Shown here piece by piece: positions 16,432 to 24,447 of a stretch of DNA of 33,807 bases. The stretch comes from Helicobacter equorum (lineage in GTDB: Bacteria; Campylobacterota; Campylobacteria; Campylobacterales; Helicobacteraceae), in assembly GCF_900198655.1 (NCBI RefSeq), contig NZ_FZPO01000067.1, forward strand, positions 1 to 33,807. Reading direction: 5' to 3'. The translations under genes were made by a program, and so were the position numbers. The first letter of the stretch is position 1. Each line of letters begins with the position of its first letter. Under the pieces are notes generated by a model that saw only the letters and a program-made list of their open reading frames with translations, was not told the DNA's origin and did no database searches.

Positions 16432-18141
16432 CTATCTTATATCGCTAGGGCTTATTTGCATTTTTCCTTTTACCTCCTCGACTTTGTTATTTTGGGCTTG
16501 TGTGTTTATTTGTTCGGTTGTAGCTTGTAGCATTTGTGCTTGAGCTTGTGCTTTTTGTGCTTGTGCTGTATCTTTTTGGATGCTTGCTTGAATTTGTGCT
16601 TGAGCCATTTGCTCGTTTGCTTGTTGTGCTTGTGCTTGAGCTTGAGCTTGTTGGTCTTGTGCTTGTTGTGCTTCTTGCAAGATCTGTTCTATGTCATCTA
16701 CAATAGGGCTATCTGTGTCTTTTAGCATATATGGTAAAAGACTAGGCACAAGGTCTGGTCGTGTGGCATTGATAGTTTTTAAAATCTCTACCCAATGCGC
16801 GAATCGCTCCTCTCTACCTTGCATTTTTAGCTGTGTTTTATAGACTAAATCAAACGCACCTATCCTTATAGTATTCTCAGCGTTTTCATTAATGTTAAAA
16901 TATCTCTCGCCTGTGTGCTTATCTACGATTCTAAATGTCTGCTTTGCGTTAAAATAATGCTGTATCAAATCCAACACTTTTTCATACAAAATCCTATCCA
17001 TTAAATCACAGCTTCTAATATACTCTTGCAATCCCATTAGTCCTGCATCTCGCCTTTGTGCTATGGCTGTCCCACTTTGGCGATTTATCGCTGTTCCTAA
17101 AGTTTCATCATTTAGTCCGCTTATGATTTTTGCTAGGTGTCGTTTTTGCTCTGTTTTTTGACTAAGTGTGGCTATGTCTGAATGATGTTGGATAAATTGC
17201 ATTTTGTTGTTTGCCAATGCTCCATCTCGCACACTTACTATAGCATTATCAAGTCCTGCACTCATAACAAATTCATCACGATTGATAACCGCACTTTCCT
17301 CAAAAAAGACTTTCATAGAACCCATCATATTTGCCTGTCTATTCTCTGATATGTTTATGTAGTCTTGTAGTGGTCGTATATCTCTAAAAAGCCCATAAAA
17401 CCGAAACTCCTCATCAATAGCATACTTCCCGATCACAAAAGGGTGCATATTATTGAGAAATGGTCGCTCCTCTATGCTATAAATCGCACTATTACTCCAA
17501 ATGTAGCGATTCCAAGTATTCTCTTGATAAGTCTCACTCCATTCTAAAACCCAAGTCTCTATCACAAAGGCTCGTTTGTCTGAAAGAGAGTTATATGTAG
17601 GAATATTGTATTTTTTTGCGATACTCTCATCTATGTTTGTTTTTTTGTGAAATCTCCTTGCGTCTAGTGCGTTTAAATCTGTGGAATATTTATCAACCAA
17701 AAAGCTATTTGCTGGGATATGTTTTATGGTTATGTGATAATTTTGTTCTTTGTCTTGCTTTATCCAAACTTCCAAAACGCCTAATCCCATAATTAACTCT
17801 TTGTCTCTTAGGGCTATTTCTCGATCATATTTTCTATCTTGATTAAACACTCGCAATAAGTCGTTTAAAAGTTTTGCTAATGGCTTGTCTTGTTCTCTCC
17901 TACCTGAAACCTGTATTTCTGTAAGGCTTTGTAACTTGTAGCCTAGAATCTTATTGACAATCATTTTATAAATGTTTTCAATGATAGGTGTTTGTCCTCT
18001 TTGTCGCAAAATTGATTGCATTTCCTCGCTTAGCTGATTTCCATTATAATACCTAATGGCTGTATTAAATTCATCTATTGCTCTTTGCGCAAACATTTTA
18101 TCTGCGTTATACATTTCCTCTAGCTGTGTGATGTCTAGCAT
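16432..18141 (-). CDS. Portal protein, P22 type
   Basis: 569 residues. The order of features is that of P22-like portals: an N-terminal helical part with RQRGQTPIIENIYKMIVNKI, a wing segment (LIMGLGVLEVWIKQD), the IRPLQDYINISENRQANMM helix near residue 270, and the SGTAIAQRRDAGLMGLQEYI stretch near residue 370. A long Gln/Ala-rich helix at about 495-555 corresponds to the barrel helices. Twelve copies would form the DNA entry channel, which docks the terminase and later the tail. The Gln/Ala tract is coded by near-repetitive CAA/GCA triplets and may vary in length between strains. It lies 11 bases after a fibre-associated gene and 105 bases ahead of the endolysin. Confidence 0.88.
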   Translation of the reverse strand: MLDITQLEEMYNADKMFAQRAIDEFNTAIRYYNGNQLSEEMQSILRQRGQTPIIENIYKMIVNKILGYKLQSLTEIQVSGRREQDKPLAKLLNDLLRVFNQDRKYDREIALRDKELIMGLGVLEVWIKQDKEQNYHITIKHIPANSFLVDKYSTDLNALDARRFHKKTNIDESIAKKYNIPTYNSLSDKRAFVIETWVLEWSETYQENTWNRYIWSNSAIYSIEERPFLNNMHPFVIGKYAIDEEFRFYGLFRDIRPLQDYINISENRQANMMGSMKVFFEESAVINRDEFVMSAGLDNAIVSVRDGALANNKMQFIQHHSDIATLSQKTEQKRHLAKIISGLNDETLGTAINRQSGTAIAQRRDAGLMGLQEYIRSCDLMDRILYEKVLDLIQHYFNAKQTFRIVDKHTGERYFNINENAENTIRIGAFDLVYKTQLKMQGREERFAHWVEILKTINATRPDLVPSLLPYMLKDTDSPIVDDIEQILQEAQQAQDQQAQAQAQAQQANEQMAQAQIQASIQKDTAQAQKAQAQAQMLQATTEQINTQAQNNKVEEVKGKMQISPSDIR

Positions 18142-18151
18142 TACTTAACCC

Positions 18152-18688
18152 TTATTGCAAAATGGAGACACTAAACTGCGCGTTGCCCCCTGCTTGATTG
18201 TCAATGACAAAGCTTAAAGTATCATTTGGCTTAATGGTAAGCATAAAGCTTTTAACTTGTCCGCTATAAGCTTTGCCGTTGGCATATACGCCTGAATATT
18301 TAGTAATTGTGACTTGATGCTTACAGGAGCAATTAGAGAAAAAACATCTATAACATTGACTTTCTTTCTCATTCCATCGTGTTTGATAGGTGGTCTGTGC
18401 ATTACCCATGCCACCTGTGCAATAATCTATCACAACATCATTAAGTTTGCAGGTGATAGTGCAACCTGTATAACCTGCTTTATAGTAGTTAGCACCCCAG
18501 TTTGTCCCCCAGTTTGTGAGGGTGTTATTTTGCACTCCAAGCCCACCTGTGATAGTTACGATAGCATACACGCTATAAGTGTTGGCGTTTGTATATGTTT
18601 TAGTTACATTCTTCCCACTAAAACTAAAGGTGCTGACATTTGTCCCATCGCTTAGTGCGTAAGGTTTCCTTATGATTGGAATAGACAT
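18152..18688 (-). CDS. Cys-rich tail-tip protein, candidate receptor-binding subunit
   Basis: 178 residues, predicted beta-rich with Gly/Asn/Thr turns. Residues 25-55 (KTYTNANTYSVYAIVTITGG) resemble the start of the C-terminal tip of the tail fibre at 19429-21453, which has a Thr/Tyr-rich strand, YTYVFVQGG and glycine loops. Both then end in a strand around KPNDTLSFVI or NANDSVNVVV. Unlike the fibre tip, this protein has eight cysteines between residues 76 and 122, including CYRCFFSNCSC, suggesting metal binding or disulfides. It may be a detached second version of the fibre tip. The gene follows its neighbour by two bases. The function is inferred from similarity within the window. Confidence 0.6.
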   Translation of the reverse strand: MSIPIIRKPYALSDGTNVSTFSFSGKNVTKTYTNANTYSVYAIVTITGGLGVQNNTLTNWGTNWGANYYKAGYTGCTITCKLNDVVIDYCTGGMGNAQTTYQTRWNEKESQCYRCFFSNCSCKHQVTITKYSGVYANGKAYSGQVKSFMLTIKPNDTLSFVIDNQAGGNAQFSVSILQ

Positions 18689-18690
18689 CT

Positions 18691-19377
18691 TTAGCCTTGT
18701 GTGCTTAGGTTGTTTGCTAAGTCTTCAATAAGCTCTTTATCCCCATAGGCTTCTACATTTTTTACAAGTTCTTGTATGCTTGTTCCAAACGCCACAGATT
18801 CCTCGATTAAATCTTTTGCATTTGGTTTATAAAATATAAATTTGTATTTGTAAGAAAATATCTCTTTTGGACTTTGGGCTTGTTCCACTGCCTTTTGCAA
18901 AGTTTGGCGATAGCCGATAATTTTGGCAAGTTTTTTGTTAAACTCCTTATTTTTTTCTATCACCTTATTACATAAAGTTTCTAAATCTATCTCGCGCACT
19001 TTTGCTATCTCTGGTAAAAAAACTAGGTTGCTAGAATCTTTAGTGACTATATATTCCTTAGCCTCTGTGATTTGTGTATTCCAAGTGTCAAACTCACTAT
19101 TTGGCAATGCCAACTCAAAAAGTGCATTAGAATCTAAATCACTCGCCCACGCTAGATAGGATTTGTGCTTTATCTTTAAACTCTCTAAGTTCTCATACAC
19201 AAACGCACCATTTTTATACTCTGTGCCATAAAGCACATAGTCTTCTTTATTCATCGGAATCTTTACTACTTGCAAAGTGTTTTCATCCCACTCTGGCATT
19301 TCTTTTTTGGTAAATATTTGCACGACTTTGTTATTATCAATCACTGCGTATTTTTCATTCTCAATTGCTGTTGCCAT
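18691..19377 (-). CDS. Tail-fibre associated protein, tail-fibre-assembly-like
   Basis: 228 residues. Residues 1-65 are a small beta domain with YAVIDNNKVVQIF and YGTEYKNGAFVYEN, the sort found at the start of tail-fibre-assembly and DUF4376-like proteins. Residues 70-165 are helical, with WNTQITEAKEY and IAKVREIDLETLCNKVIEKNKEF, again resembling DUF4376. The C-terminus is mixed. It lies between the fibre and the Cys-rich tip protein, where a chaperone or a fibre subunit is expected. A hairpin at 19403-19422 lies in the gap upstream. I did not confirm the family by alignment, so the role stays tentative. Confidence 0.5.
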   Translation of the reverse strand: MATAIENEKYAVIDNNKVVQIFTKKEMPEWDENTLQVVKIPMNKEDYVLYGTEYKNGAFVYENLESLKIKHKSYLAWASDLDSNALFELALPNSEFDTWNTQITEAKEYIVTKDSSNLVFLPEIAKVREIDLETLCNKVIEKNKEFNKKLAKIIGYRQTLQKAVEQAQSPKEIFSYKYKFIFYKPNAKDLIEESVAFGTSIQELVKNVEAYGDKELIEDLANNLSTQG

Positions 19378-19402
19378 CGACTTAACTCCTTTTTATTGAT
19401 GT

Positions 19403-19422
19403 TTGGTAAGTTGTGTTACCAA
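19403..19422 (-). other. Hairpin between fibre gene and fibre-associated gene
   Basis: TTGGTAA and TTACCAA form a 7-bp stem with a 6-base loop, and no U-run follows. It sits 25 bases upstream of the ATG at 19377 and may act as an mRNA processing or stability element. Confidence 0.35.
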
Positions 19423-19428
19423 GCTTAC

Positions 19429-21453
19429 TTAACTTGTTACCTTTGTAGCAGTGGACACAATACATATGCCACCACTTCCTACGACGACATTAACACTATC
19501 GTTTGCGTTTATCTTAAACATTCCGCTAGAGCATAAGCCCTTTTGGCTTCCTCCACCTGTGCCACCTGCCGCACTAACATAACTTCCAAAACTTGTAGCT
19601 ACACCATTGCCTGTGCCACCTTGCACAAATACATATGTATAAAGCGTGTTGTTTGGAGCGGTATAAGTGCCATTGCTTGTAAATGTCTGGCGTGTATGCT
19701 CTAGTCCATAATTTTGTAAGTTACTTTGTATCGTCTCAATAGTCGTCTTGATCGTGGCTATCTCACCAGACGCAATTGCGTCTAAATTGCTTCGGTATTG
19801 CTCCCATAAACTCTCTAGGTCGCTTTTTAGCGTTGTGTGTGTAGCATTTAACTCTCCTTGTGCTGTGCTTATCTTAGTATCTACTTCACTATAAGTCGTA
19901 TCGCGCTTAGTTTCTAAAGTCTGATTAACTTCCCTTATAGTATTAGTCTTAAGCGTATCGATTTGGTTTGTTATGTCTGTGTGTTGGGTAGTTAGTGCGT
20001 TTTTCTTTTCCTCATAGAGTGTGTTAAGATCTGCGGTGTGTTGGTTATATTCATCTGTTTTCGCTTGTGCTAGTGCCTCAAACTCACTTCTTTTTTGTGT
20101 GTTTAGCTCATTAAACTCATCTTGCTTTTGTGTGCTTAAGTCATTTAGTGCTTGTAGGTTTGTAGCGTGTGTTGTGCTAACTTCTTGCACCTTTACATCT
20201 AAGTCTTTTAAAAATTGCACTATTGTATCGTTAGCCTCGTTTATATTAAGTTCTTTTATCGCATAGTCTGTATTAAAATCCTGTATAGTTTGATTTATTT
20301 GACTATAGAGGGTGTTTAACTCTTGCAAGTAAGTGTTCTTTTGCACATTTAGTTCGTTTTCATAATTTTCCTTATCTGTTAAAAGTGCAGTTTTGACTTC
20401 ATTTAGGATATTTGGCACAAGTGAATTTATTTGGTTTCTTAATTCCTCCCCCTTAGTGATTAGCACCTTGAAACTTAGCTCTAGTGCTTGTAAGTCTTGC
20501 ATTTGCTCTTTTATAGCAGTTATAGCCTCTAAAACTATATCCATTTTCTTAGCTCTATTATCAAGCTTGGTATAAATTTCTGTGACTAAATCTAAATGTG
20601 CTTCACATTTTTTGTAAATGCTTAGCGTGGTATTTGTGGCATTTTGTATGGTCTCTAAGCATTGATTTACAAAAATAGCGGTTTGTGTAACCTCTTGTCT
20701 TAATGATTCTGCGTCGGTATTTGCTACAAGTAGTGTAGAGATTTGTGTTTCATAAAAACTATAAATATCTTTTGAAATTTTGTATAACTCGCTTAATCCC
20801 TCTAGGTTTAAGCGTGTATGCTCTCTAAAACTCTGTGAATCTAATAGGGCATCATTTAACTTCTGTTCAAAAGTATTAAGTTTGTCTAGTCTCTCTTCAT
20901 CTATAGGGTATGGGAATGGTGTAACCTGTATGGTTGGTGGGTTTTGGATAGTCTCCTCTAGTTCTATACCACTTTGCTTAAGTTCATCGGTGGCTTGTTG
21001 CACTAAGTTTTTAGCGTCTTGCGTGGAGTTTGAATCTTGTGGTGGTGTTTGTGTATCCTCGCTTGGCTGTTGTGTGTCCTCTGATGTTTGTGTGTTTGCC
21101 TGTGCGCTTAGCTCTACACCCTCTTTTACAAGAGCCACCACTTGATCATTGGTGCTTAGTATATTCACAAATGGTGTGATTTGGGGGAATTTTTGCTTAA
21201 AGTTCTCAAAATCTTGTGCAAGTGTTGAGCTATGTGCATTTTCGCATAGCTTCAAAAGCTCTGTTCTGAGTTCTTGTTCTGTGACATTATCAATCCCACT
21301 TAATAAAGGCTCAATAAGTGATAGCTGTGGCGTGATTAGTGCTACAATCTTTGGCTTAAGTGTTGCTAGTTCTTGACGCTCCAAAATAATACTATACATA
21401 AATCCCATGATATTAAAAGGATCGCTTGGAGTTTGTGTATCTTGATTTGCCAT
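19429..21453 (-). CDS. Long coiled-coil tail fibre with glycine-rich tip
   Basis: 674 residues. Residues 1-120 form a helical head-binding part. Residues 120-150 are a Gln/Thr/Ser/Pro linker with short repeats (TSEDTQQPSEDTQTPPQ). Residues about 190-585 are coiled coil with few interruptions. Residues 590-674 are a Gly/Ser/Thr-rich beta tip (YTYVFVQGGTGNG, AAGGTGGGS) with two cysteines. The plan is that of a trimeric receptor-binding fibre whose tip touches the host surface. Glycine-rich tips of this kind are adaptable and often vary. An AAAAAAGGAGC ribosome site precedes the ATG, and a terminator-like hairpin separates this gene from the adaptor upstream. Confidence 0.75.
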   Translation of the reverse strand: MANQDTQTPSDPFNIMGFMYSIILERQELATLKPKIVALITPQLSLIEPLLSGIDNVTEQELRTELLKLCENAHSSTLAQDFENFKQKFPQITPFVNILSTNDQVVALVKEGVELSAQANTQTSEDTQQPSEDTQTPPQDSNSTQDAKNLVQQATDELKQSGIELEETIQNPPTIQVTPFPYPIDEERLDKLNTFEQKLNDALLDSQSFREHTRLNLEGLSELYKISKDIYSFYETQISTLLVANTDAESLRQEVTQTAIFVNQCLETIQNATNTTLSIYKKCEAHLDLVTEIYTKLDNRAKKMDIVLEAITAIKEQMQDLQALELSFKVLITKGEELRNQINSLVPNILNEVKTALLTDKENYENELNVQKNTYLQELNTLYSQINQTIQDFNTDYAIKELNINEANDTIVQFLKDLDVKVQEVSTTHATNLQALNDLSTQKQDEFNELNTQKRSEFEALAQAKTDEYNQHTADLNTLYEEKKNALTTQHTDITNQIDTLKTNTIREVNQTLETKRDTTYSEVDTKISTAQGELNATHTTLKSDLESLWEQYRSNLDAIASGEIATIKTTIETIQSNLQNYGLEHTRQTFTSNGTYTAPNNTLYTYVFVQGGTGNGVATSFGSYVSAAGGTGGGSQKGLCSSGMFKINANDSVNVVVGSGGICIVSTATKVTS

Positions 21454-21490
21454 TTTTGCTCCTTTTTTCGTAAAACTCTAGCATTTAAAA

Positions 21491-21522
21491 AAATGTAAAT
21501 TAAGGGCTAAATCCTTACATTT
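21491..21522 (-). terminator. Terminator-like hairpin between adaptor and fibre genes
   Basis: AAATGTAA and TTACATTT pair perfectly (8 bp, AT-rich) and a run of seven T follows on the minus strand. The TAG stop of the adaptor gene and an AAGGGCTAAA element lie in the loop. The stem is weak, so termination is probably partial. Confidence 0.5.
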
Positions 21523-22052
21523 TGACTTTGTGTTGCGCTTTTTGTGGTGGCTCTGTTATAAAATGCTCTTAGTTCGTCTTTGTCTTGCTCGTGTCGTATT
21601 TGTAAAAATTGTATTTGTTTCATATCAAAATGGTGGTGTCTTAACAAAATCTCACAACCGCTTAAAATTGCATTACTAAAGCTTGGTGACAATGGAATAT
21701 CATTGCTTCTATCCCAAAACACACAAGCACTAAGGTTTAGCGTTCCACTCTCATAGCCATAAATACGCAATCGCTCAAAATCTAACAATACAACACCTTT
21801 TGTATATGGGGTGATATTCTCTAATTTCAATAACTCAACGCGTTTGTTATCAATAGTTATCTCAAAAAAATATGCTACTTCAAATGGAAGTCTTACAATA
21901 GGCTCTGTAAAATGGTAAGTGTAAAAAAATACATTTTGCCTAAATTCTGAAATGAGATTATTGACTACTTTTTGCAACGCTAACTCTGCATACCCTAAGT
22001 TATCCTCATTGCAATATTTGCTAATATGTTGCAAGATAGTTTGCTTATCCAT
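21507..22052 (-). CDS. Putative head-tail adaptor or tail connector protein
   Basis: 181 residues, first gene of the late leftward operon. A helical N-terminus (about 1-40) is followed by a beta-rich middle (FFYTYHFTEPIVRLPF, YFFEITIDNKRVELLKL, NLSACVFWDR) and a helical C-terminus. Helix, beta and helix parts of this size occur in podovirus connector proteins such as T7 gp11-like and P22 gp4-like proteins, which seal the portal. I see no decisive motif, so the call rests on size, fold pattern and position. Its ATG lies in a 68-bp divergent promoter region facing the small-terminase gene. Confidence 0.5.
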   Translation of the reverse strand: MDKQTILQHISKYCNEDNLGYAELALQKVVNNLISEFRQNVFFYTYHFTEPIVRLPFEVAYFFEITIDNKRVELLKLENITPYTKGVVLLDFERLRIYGYESGTLNLSACVFWDRSNDIPLSPSFSNAILSGCEILLRHHHFDMKQIQFLQIRHEQDKDELRAFYNRATTKSATQSQNVRI

Positions 22053-22120
22053 TTATATATCCCTTGTCTTATTTTTTGGCATTGTTATATAATCAATGGC
22101 AAAAAATAAAGGGATATAAA
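22053..22120. promoter_or_regulatory. Divergent promoter region, late operon versus small terminase
   Basis: A plus-strand TATAAT at 22088-22093 lies 27 bases before the ATG at 22121. On the minus strand the same spot reads TTATATAAC, a weaker -10 for the late operon. The two genes have almost the same leader: AAGGGATATATAA before the left ATG and AAGGGATATAAA before the right one. The longer rightward frame from 22064 would place the promoter inside the gene, so I start that gene at 22121. Confidence 0.5.
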
Positions 22121-22708
22121 ATGGCTATTGCAAATAAAAATGAGATTGAAATTTTTTATAAAACACACAATCTAAGCATAAAAGAAGTCGCGTCCCATTT
22201 TGGCATAAGCTATCGCACTTTGGCACATTGGGTTAAAACTTATGGTTGGGTAGCTGGTGGAGCTGTGGAGAGTATAGTAGAGACGAATAATCCTATTGTT
22301 ACAAAAGGAATAAACGAAGTCTTAGATGTAGCAAAAGTAAAAATCAAAAATCAAATCAAACAAAATTTAGGAAGTGTAGTGAGTGAAGTGGATAACATAG
22401 TGCTTGATAATCTCTTAGAATCTAGCACTGATGAAATTCTAACAAAAACAATGACATTAAACTACATACAAAAAAATATCGCGCTCTCTGCAATCATCGC
22501 AAAAGATAGACTAATGCGTATGGCTTCTACCCAAGACGATCCTAAACTAAACCCTATAATCATAGCCTGTGCTGAAAAAGTAGCTAAAATATTTGCTGAT
22601 ATGCAAACAAGCATTTATGGTAAAGAGATTTCTAGTAAAACCACCGATGAGGAAATCCAAAACCTTAGCCTAGATGAAATCAATAGGCTTTTAGATGAAT
22701 TGGAGTAG
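22121..22708 (+). CDS. Putative terminase small subunit with HTH
   Basis: 195 residues from the ATG at 22121. The N-terminus holds a helix-turn-helix (YKTHNLSIKEVASHFGI then SYRTLAHWVKTYGW, residues about 10-40) followed by helices. Small terminases of many phages have this plan: an HTH to bind the packaging site, then an oligomerisation helix bundle. The C-terminal LSLDEINRLLDELE could dock the large subunit. It is the only rightward gene in the window, which is odd because small and large terminases are usually adjacent. An alternative is a transcription regulator of the late operon that it faces. Confidence 0.6.
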   Translation: MAIANKNEIEIFYKTHNLSIKEVASHFGISYRTLAHWVKTYGWVAGGAVESIVETNNPIVTKGINEVLDVAKVKIKNQIKQNLGSVVSEVDNIVLDNLLESSTDEILTKTMTLNYIQKNIALSAIIAKDRLMRMASTQDDPKLNPIIIACAEKVAKIFADMQTSIYGKEISSKTTDEEIQNLSLDEINRLLDELE

Positions 22709-22902
22709 AACAAAAATCTCGATTTTTCTACAAATAAAATCTTTATCCCTTTTTATATAAATAAAAAAATAGCATACTTGCACTTGTCAATTAAGCGTTA
22801 GAAGTTTTGATGGTTCTTTTGACCTTGATTGACACACGCACGATATAAGTTTTTTTCTTGCAAACCTAAAATTAAATCTCTCCTTTAAAAACCATCTCTC
22901 CT
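22709..22902. terminator. Convergent intergenic region with inverted repeat and tandem repeat
   Basis: Two genes converge here. TGTCAATTAAG (22785-22795) pairs with CTTGATTGACA (22824-22834) with one mismatch around 28 bases, a possible bidirectional stop. At 22729-22735 a T-run follows a short AT-only hairpin on the plus strand. An 18-bp unit, ATCTCTCCTTTAAAAACC, is repeated exactly twice at 22876-22911. It covers the last codons and stop of the primase gene, so the primase 3' end was duplicated. The copy includes a ribosome-site-like AAAGGAG and a 7-codon frame that I do not consider a gene. Confidence 0.45.
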
Positions 22903-24447
22903 TTAAAAACCAACTTCTTGCTTTTTTATAATAAACTCTCTAGCTTTTATAAAATCCTTGTTTGCTTTGGCATTGTCTATAAGTCTATCATAATAGCTAT
23001 GTATGACAAAAAATAATGCCTTGACAAATTCTGATGTGCTTAAGGTTTCTCCACTTACATTTACCATTTGTGCCTTTTGGTCTAAGACACCTTCACAAAA
23101 TTGATGATAGCTTTGTGTATATTCCCCTAACTCATCGGATTTTATAAGTTCACTTGCTATATACGCGCATTCCTTAGAATTTATGATACTTGAAAAGACT
23201 TGATGTAGAATACTATCTTGCTTTCCTTGTGTATTAATGTTTTGTTTGGATATGTCTATGCCTAAAGCTTTTTTTGTTATCTCTATGAGTTCAATCCTTA
23301 AAAAGTGGTTTTGATTTTTTAACACAAAATCATTCCATTGTTTTACAAAGCTATCTTTTGCCTTGATAGAATCTAGCCTATCTATAGTGCCTTTTAAATA
23401 ATGAGATATGCCATTTTTTTTGGTAATCTTTGGCTCAAGTTTAGATTCTAGCACTTCTCCTAAGTCTTTTACTTCGTTTAACAAATTTCCTTTATACACA
23501 TTAATGTAGCCATTTTCTATACAAACGCGTATAGCATTAAGTGTATTCTTTTGACCTGCCTCATCATTATCAAACAAAAATGTTATTTCTGGGTCAATGT
23601 TCGCAATCTGCGCTAGAAATGTTTTGTTAAACGCTGTCCCACCTGTGGCTACACAATCTTTAATTCCCATTTTCCACGCGCTTAATGCATCCATATAGCC
23701 CTCTACGATAAGCACTTTTTTTGTGCGTTGGATATGGTTCTTTGCTGGTGCAAAATTATATAGATTTTTGGATTTGCTATAAATCACACTTTCTTTTGAA
23801 TTTATGTATTTAGGGCTATTTCGGAAGTTAAAATATGGGTGTGTTCGTCCTACAAAGCCTATGGGCTTATAGCTCTGATTAAAGAGCGTAATGGTTAGGC
23901 GGTTTGTAAAAAGACAAAATCCTTTTTGGCTTACAATACCAACTTTTATGGCTTGATTAAGACTAAAAAACTGCTTCCACTCATCGCCTTTGCAATACCC
24001 AAAACTAAATCTTGTTATGTCATCTGCTTCAAAACCCCTTTTTTCTAAATACTCTCTTAGCTTGTTTGGTATCTCGTGCGTGGTATCTAGCAAGTTTGAT
24101 ACAAAAATTTTTGATAAGTTCTCTAGCTTCTCTTGCAAGTTTTTGTATTCGCTCTCCCTTTTGCCATTTTTTAGTGGATTTGCTAAGTTATAAATTTGAC
24201 TAAGTTCGCACACTGCATCTTTAAACTCCATATTCTTATACTGCATAAAAAAAGTTAGCACATCGCCACCCGCTCCACAGCCAAAACATTTGTAAATTTG
24301 TTTGTTTTGATTAACTACAAAACTTGGTGTTTTCTCATTGTGAAAAGGACAAATGCCTTGATAGTTTATGCCTACTTTTTTAAGTGGGATAAAACTCCCT
24401 ATAACATCTACAATATTAAGTTGGGCACAAAATTCTTTTACTTCCAT
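22903..24447 (-). CDS. DnaG-type DNA primase
   Basis: 514 residues. The CHC2 zinc finger has C33, H36, C54 and C57 (ICPFHNEKTPSF, YKCFGCGAGGD). The TOPRIM core has VEGYMD at 248-253 and DNDEAG at 293-298. This enzyme makes the RNA primers for phage DNA synthesis. The C-terminal 200 residues are helical and should contact the helicase. It is a little shorter than bacterial DnaG (about 550-600 residues), as phage versions often are. Its ATG overlaps the helicase stop (TAATG), so the two are translationally coupled. No catalytic residue seems lost. Confidence 0.92.
   Translation of the reverse strand: MEVKEFCAQLNIVDVIGSFIPLKKVGINYQGICPFHNEKTPSFVVNQNKQIYKCFGCGAGGDVLTFFMQYKNMEFKDAVCELSQIYNLANPLKNGKRESEYKNLQEKLENLSKIFVSNLLDTTHEIPNKLREYLEKRGFEADDITRFSFGYCKGDEWKQFFSLNQAIKVGIVSQKGFCLFTNRLTITLFNQSYKPIGFVGRTHPYFNFRNSPKYINSKESVIYSKSKNLYNFAPAKNHIQRTKKVLIVEGYMDALSAWKMGIKDCVATGGTAFNKTFLAQIANIDPEITFLFDNDEAGQKNTLNAIRVCIENGYINVYKGNLLNEVKDLGEVLESKLEPKITKKNGISHYLKGTIDRLDSIKAKDSFVKQWNDFVLKNQNHFLRIELIEITKKALGIDISKQNINTQGKQDSILHQVFSSIINSKECAYIASELIKSDELGEYTQSYHQFCEGVLDQKAQMVNVSGETLSTSEFVKALFFVIHSYYDRLIDNAKANKDFIKAREFIIKKQEVGF

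Noticed and set aside
22872-22895. 7-codon leader-peptide-like frame after the primase gene
   Set aside because: The ribosome site is only two bases from the ATG and the sequence is just the tandem copy of the primase end; no downstream gene would be regulated.
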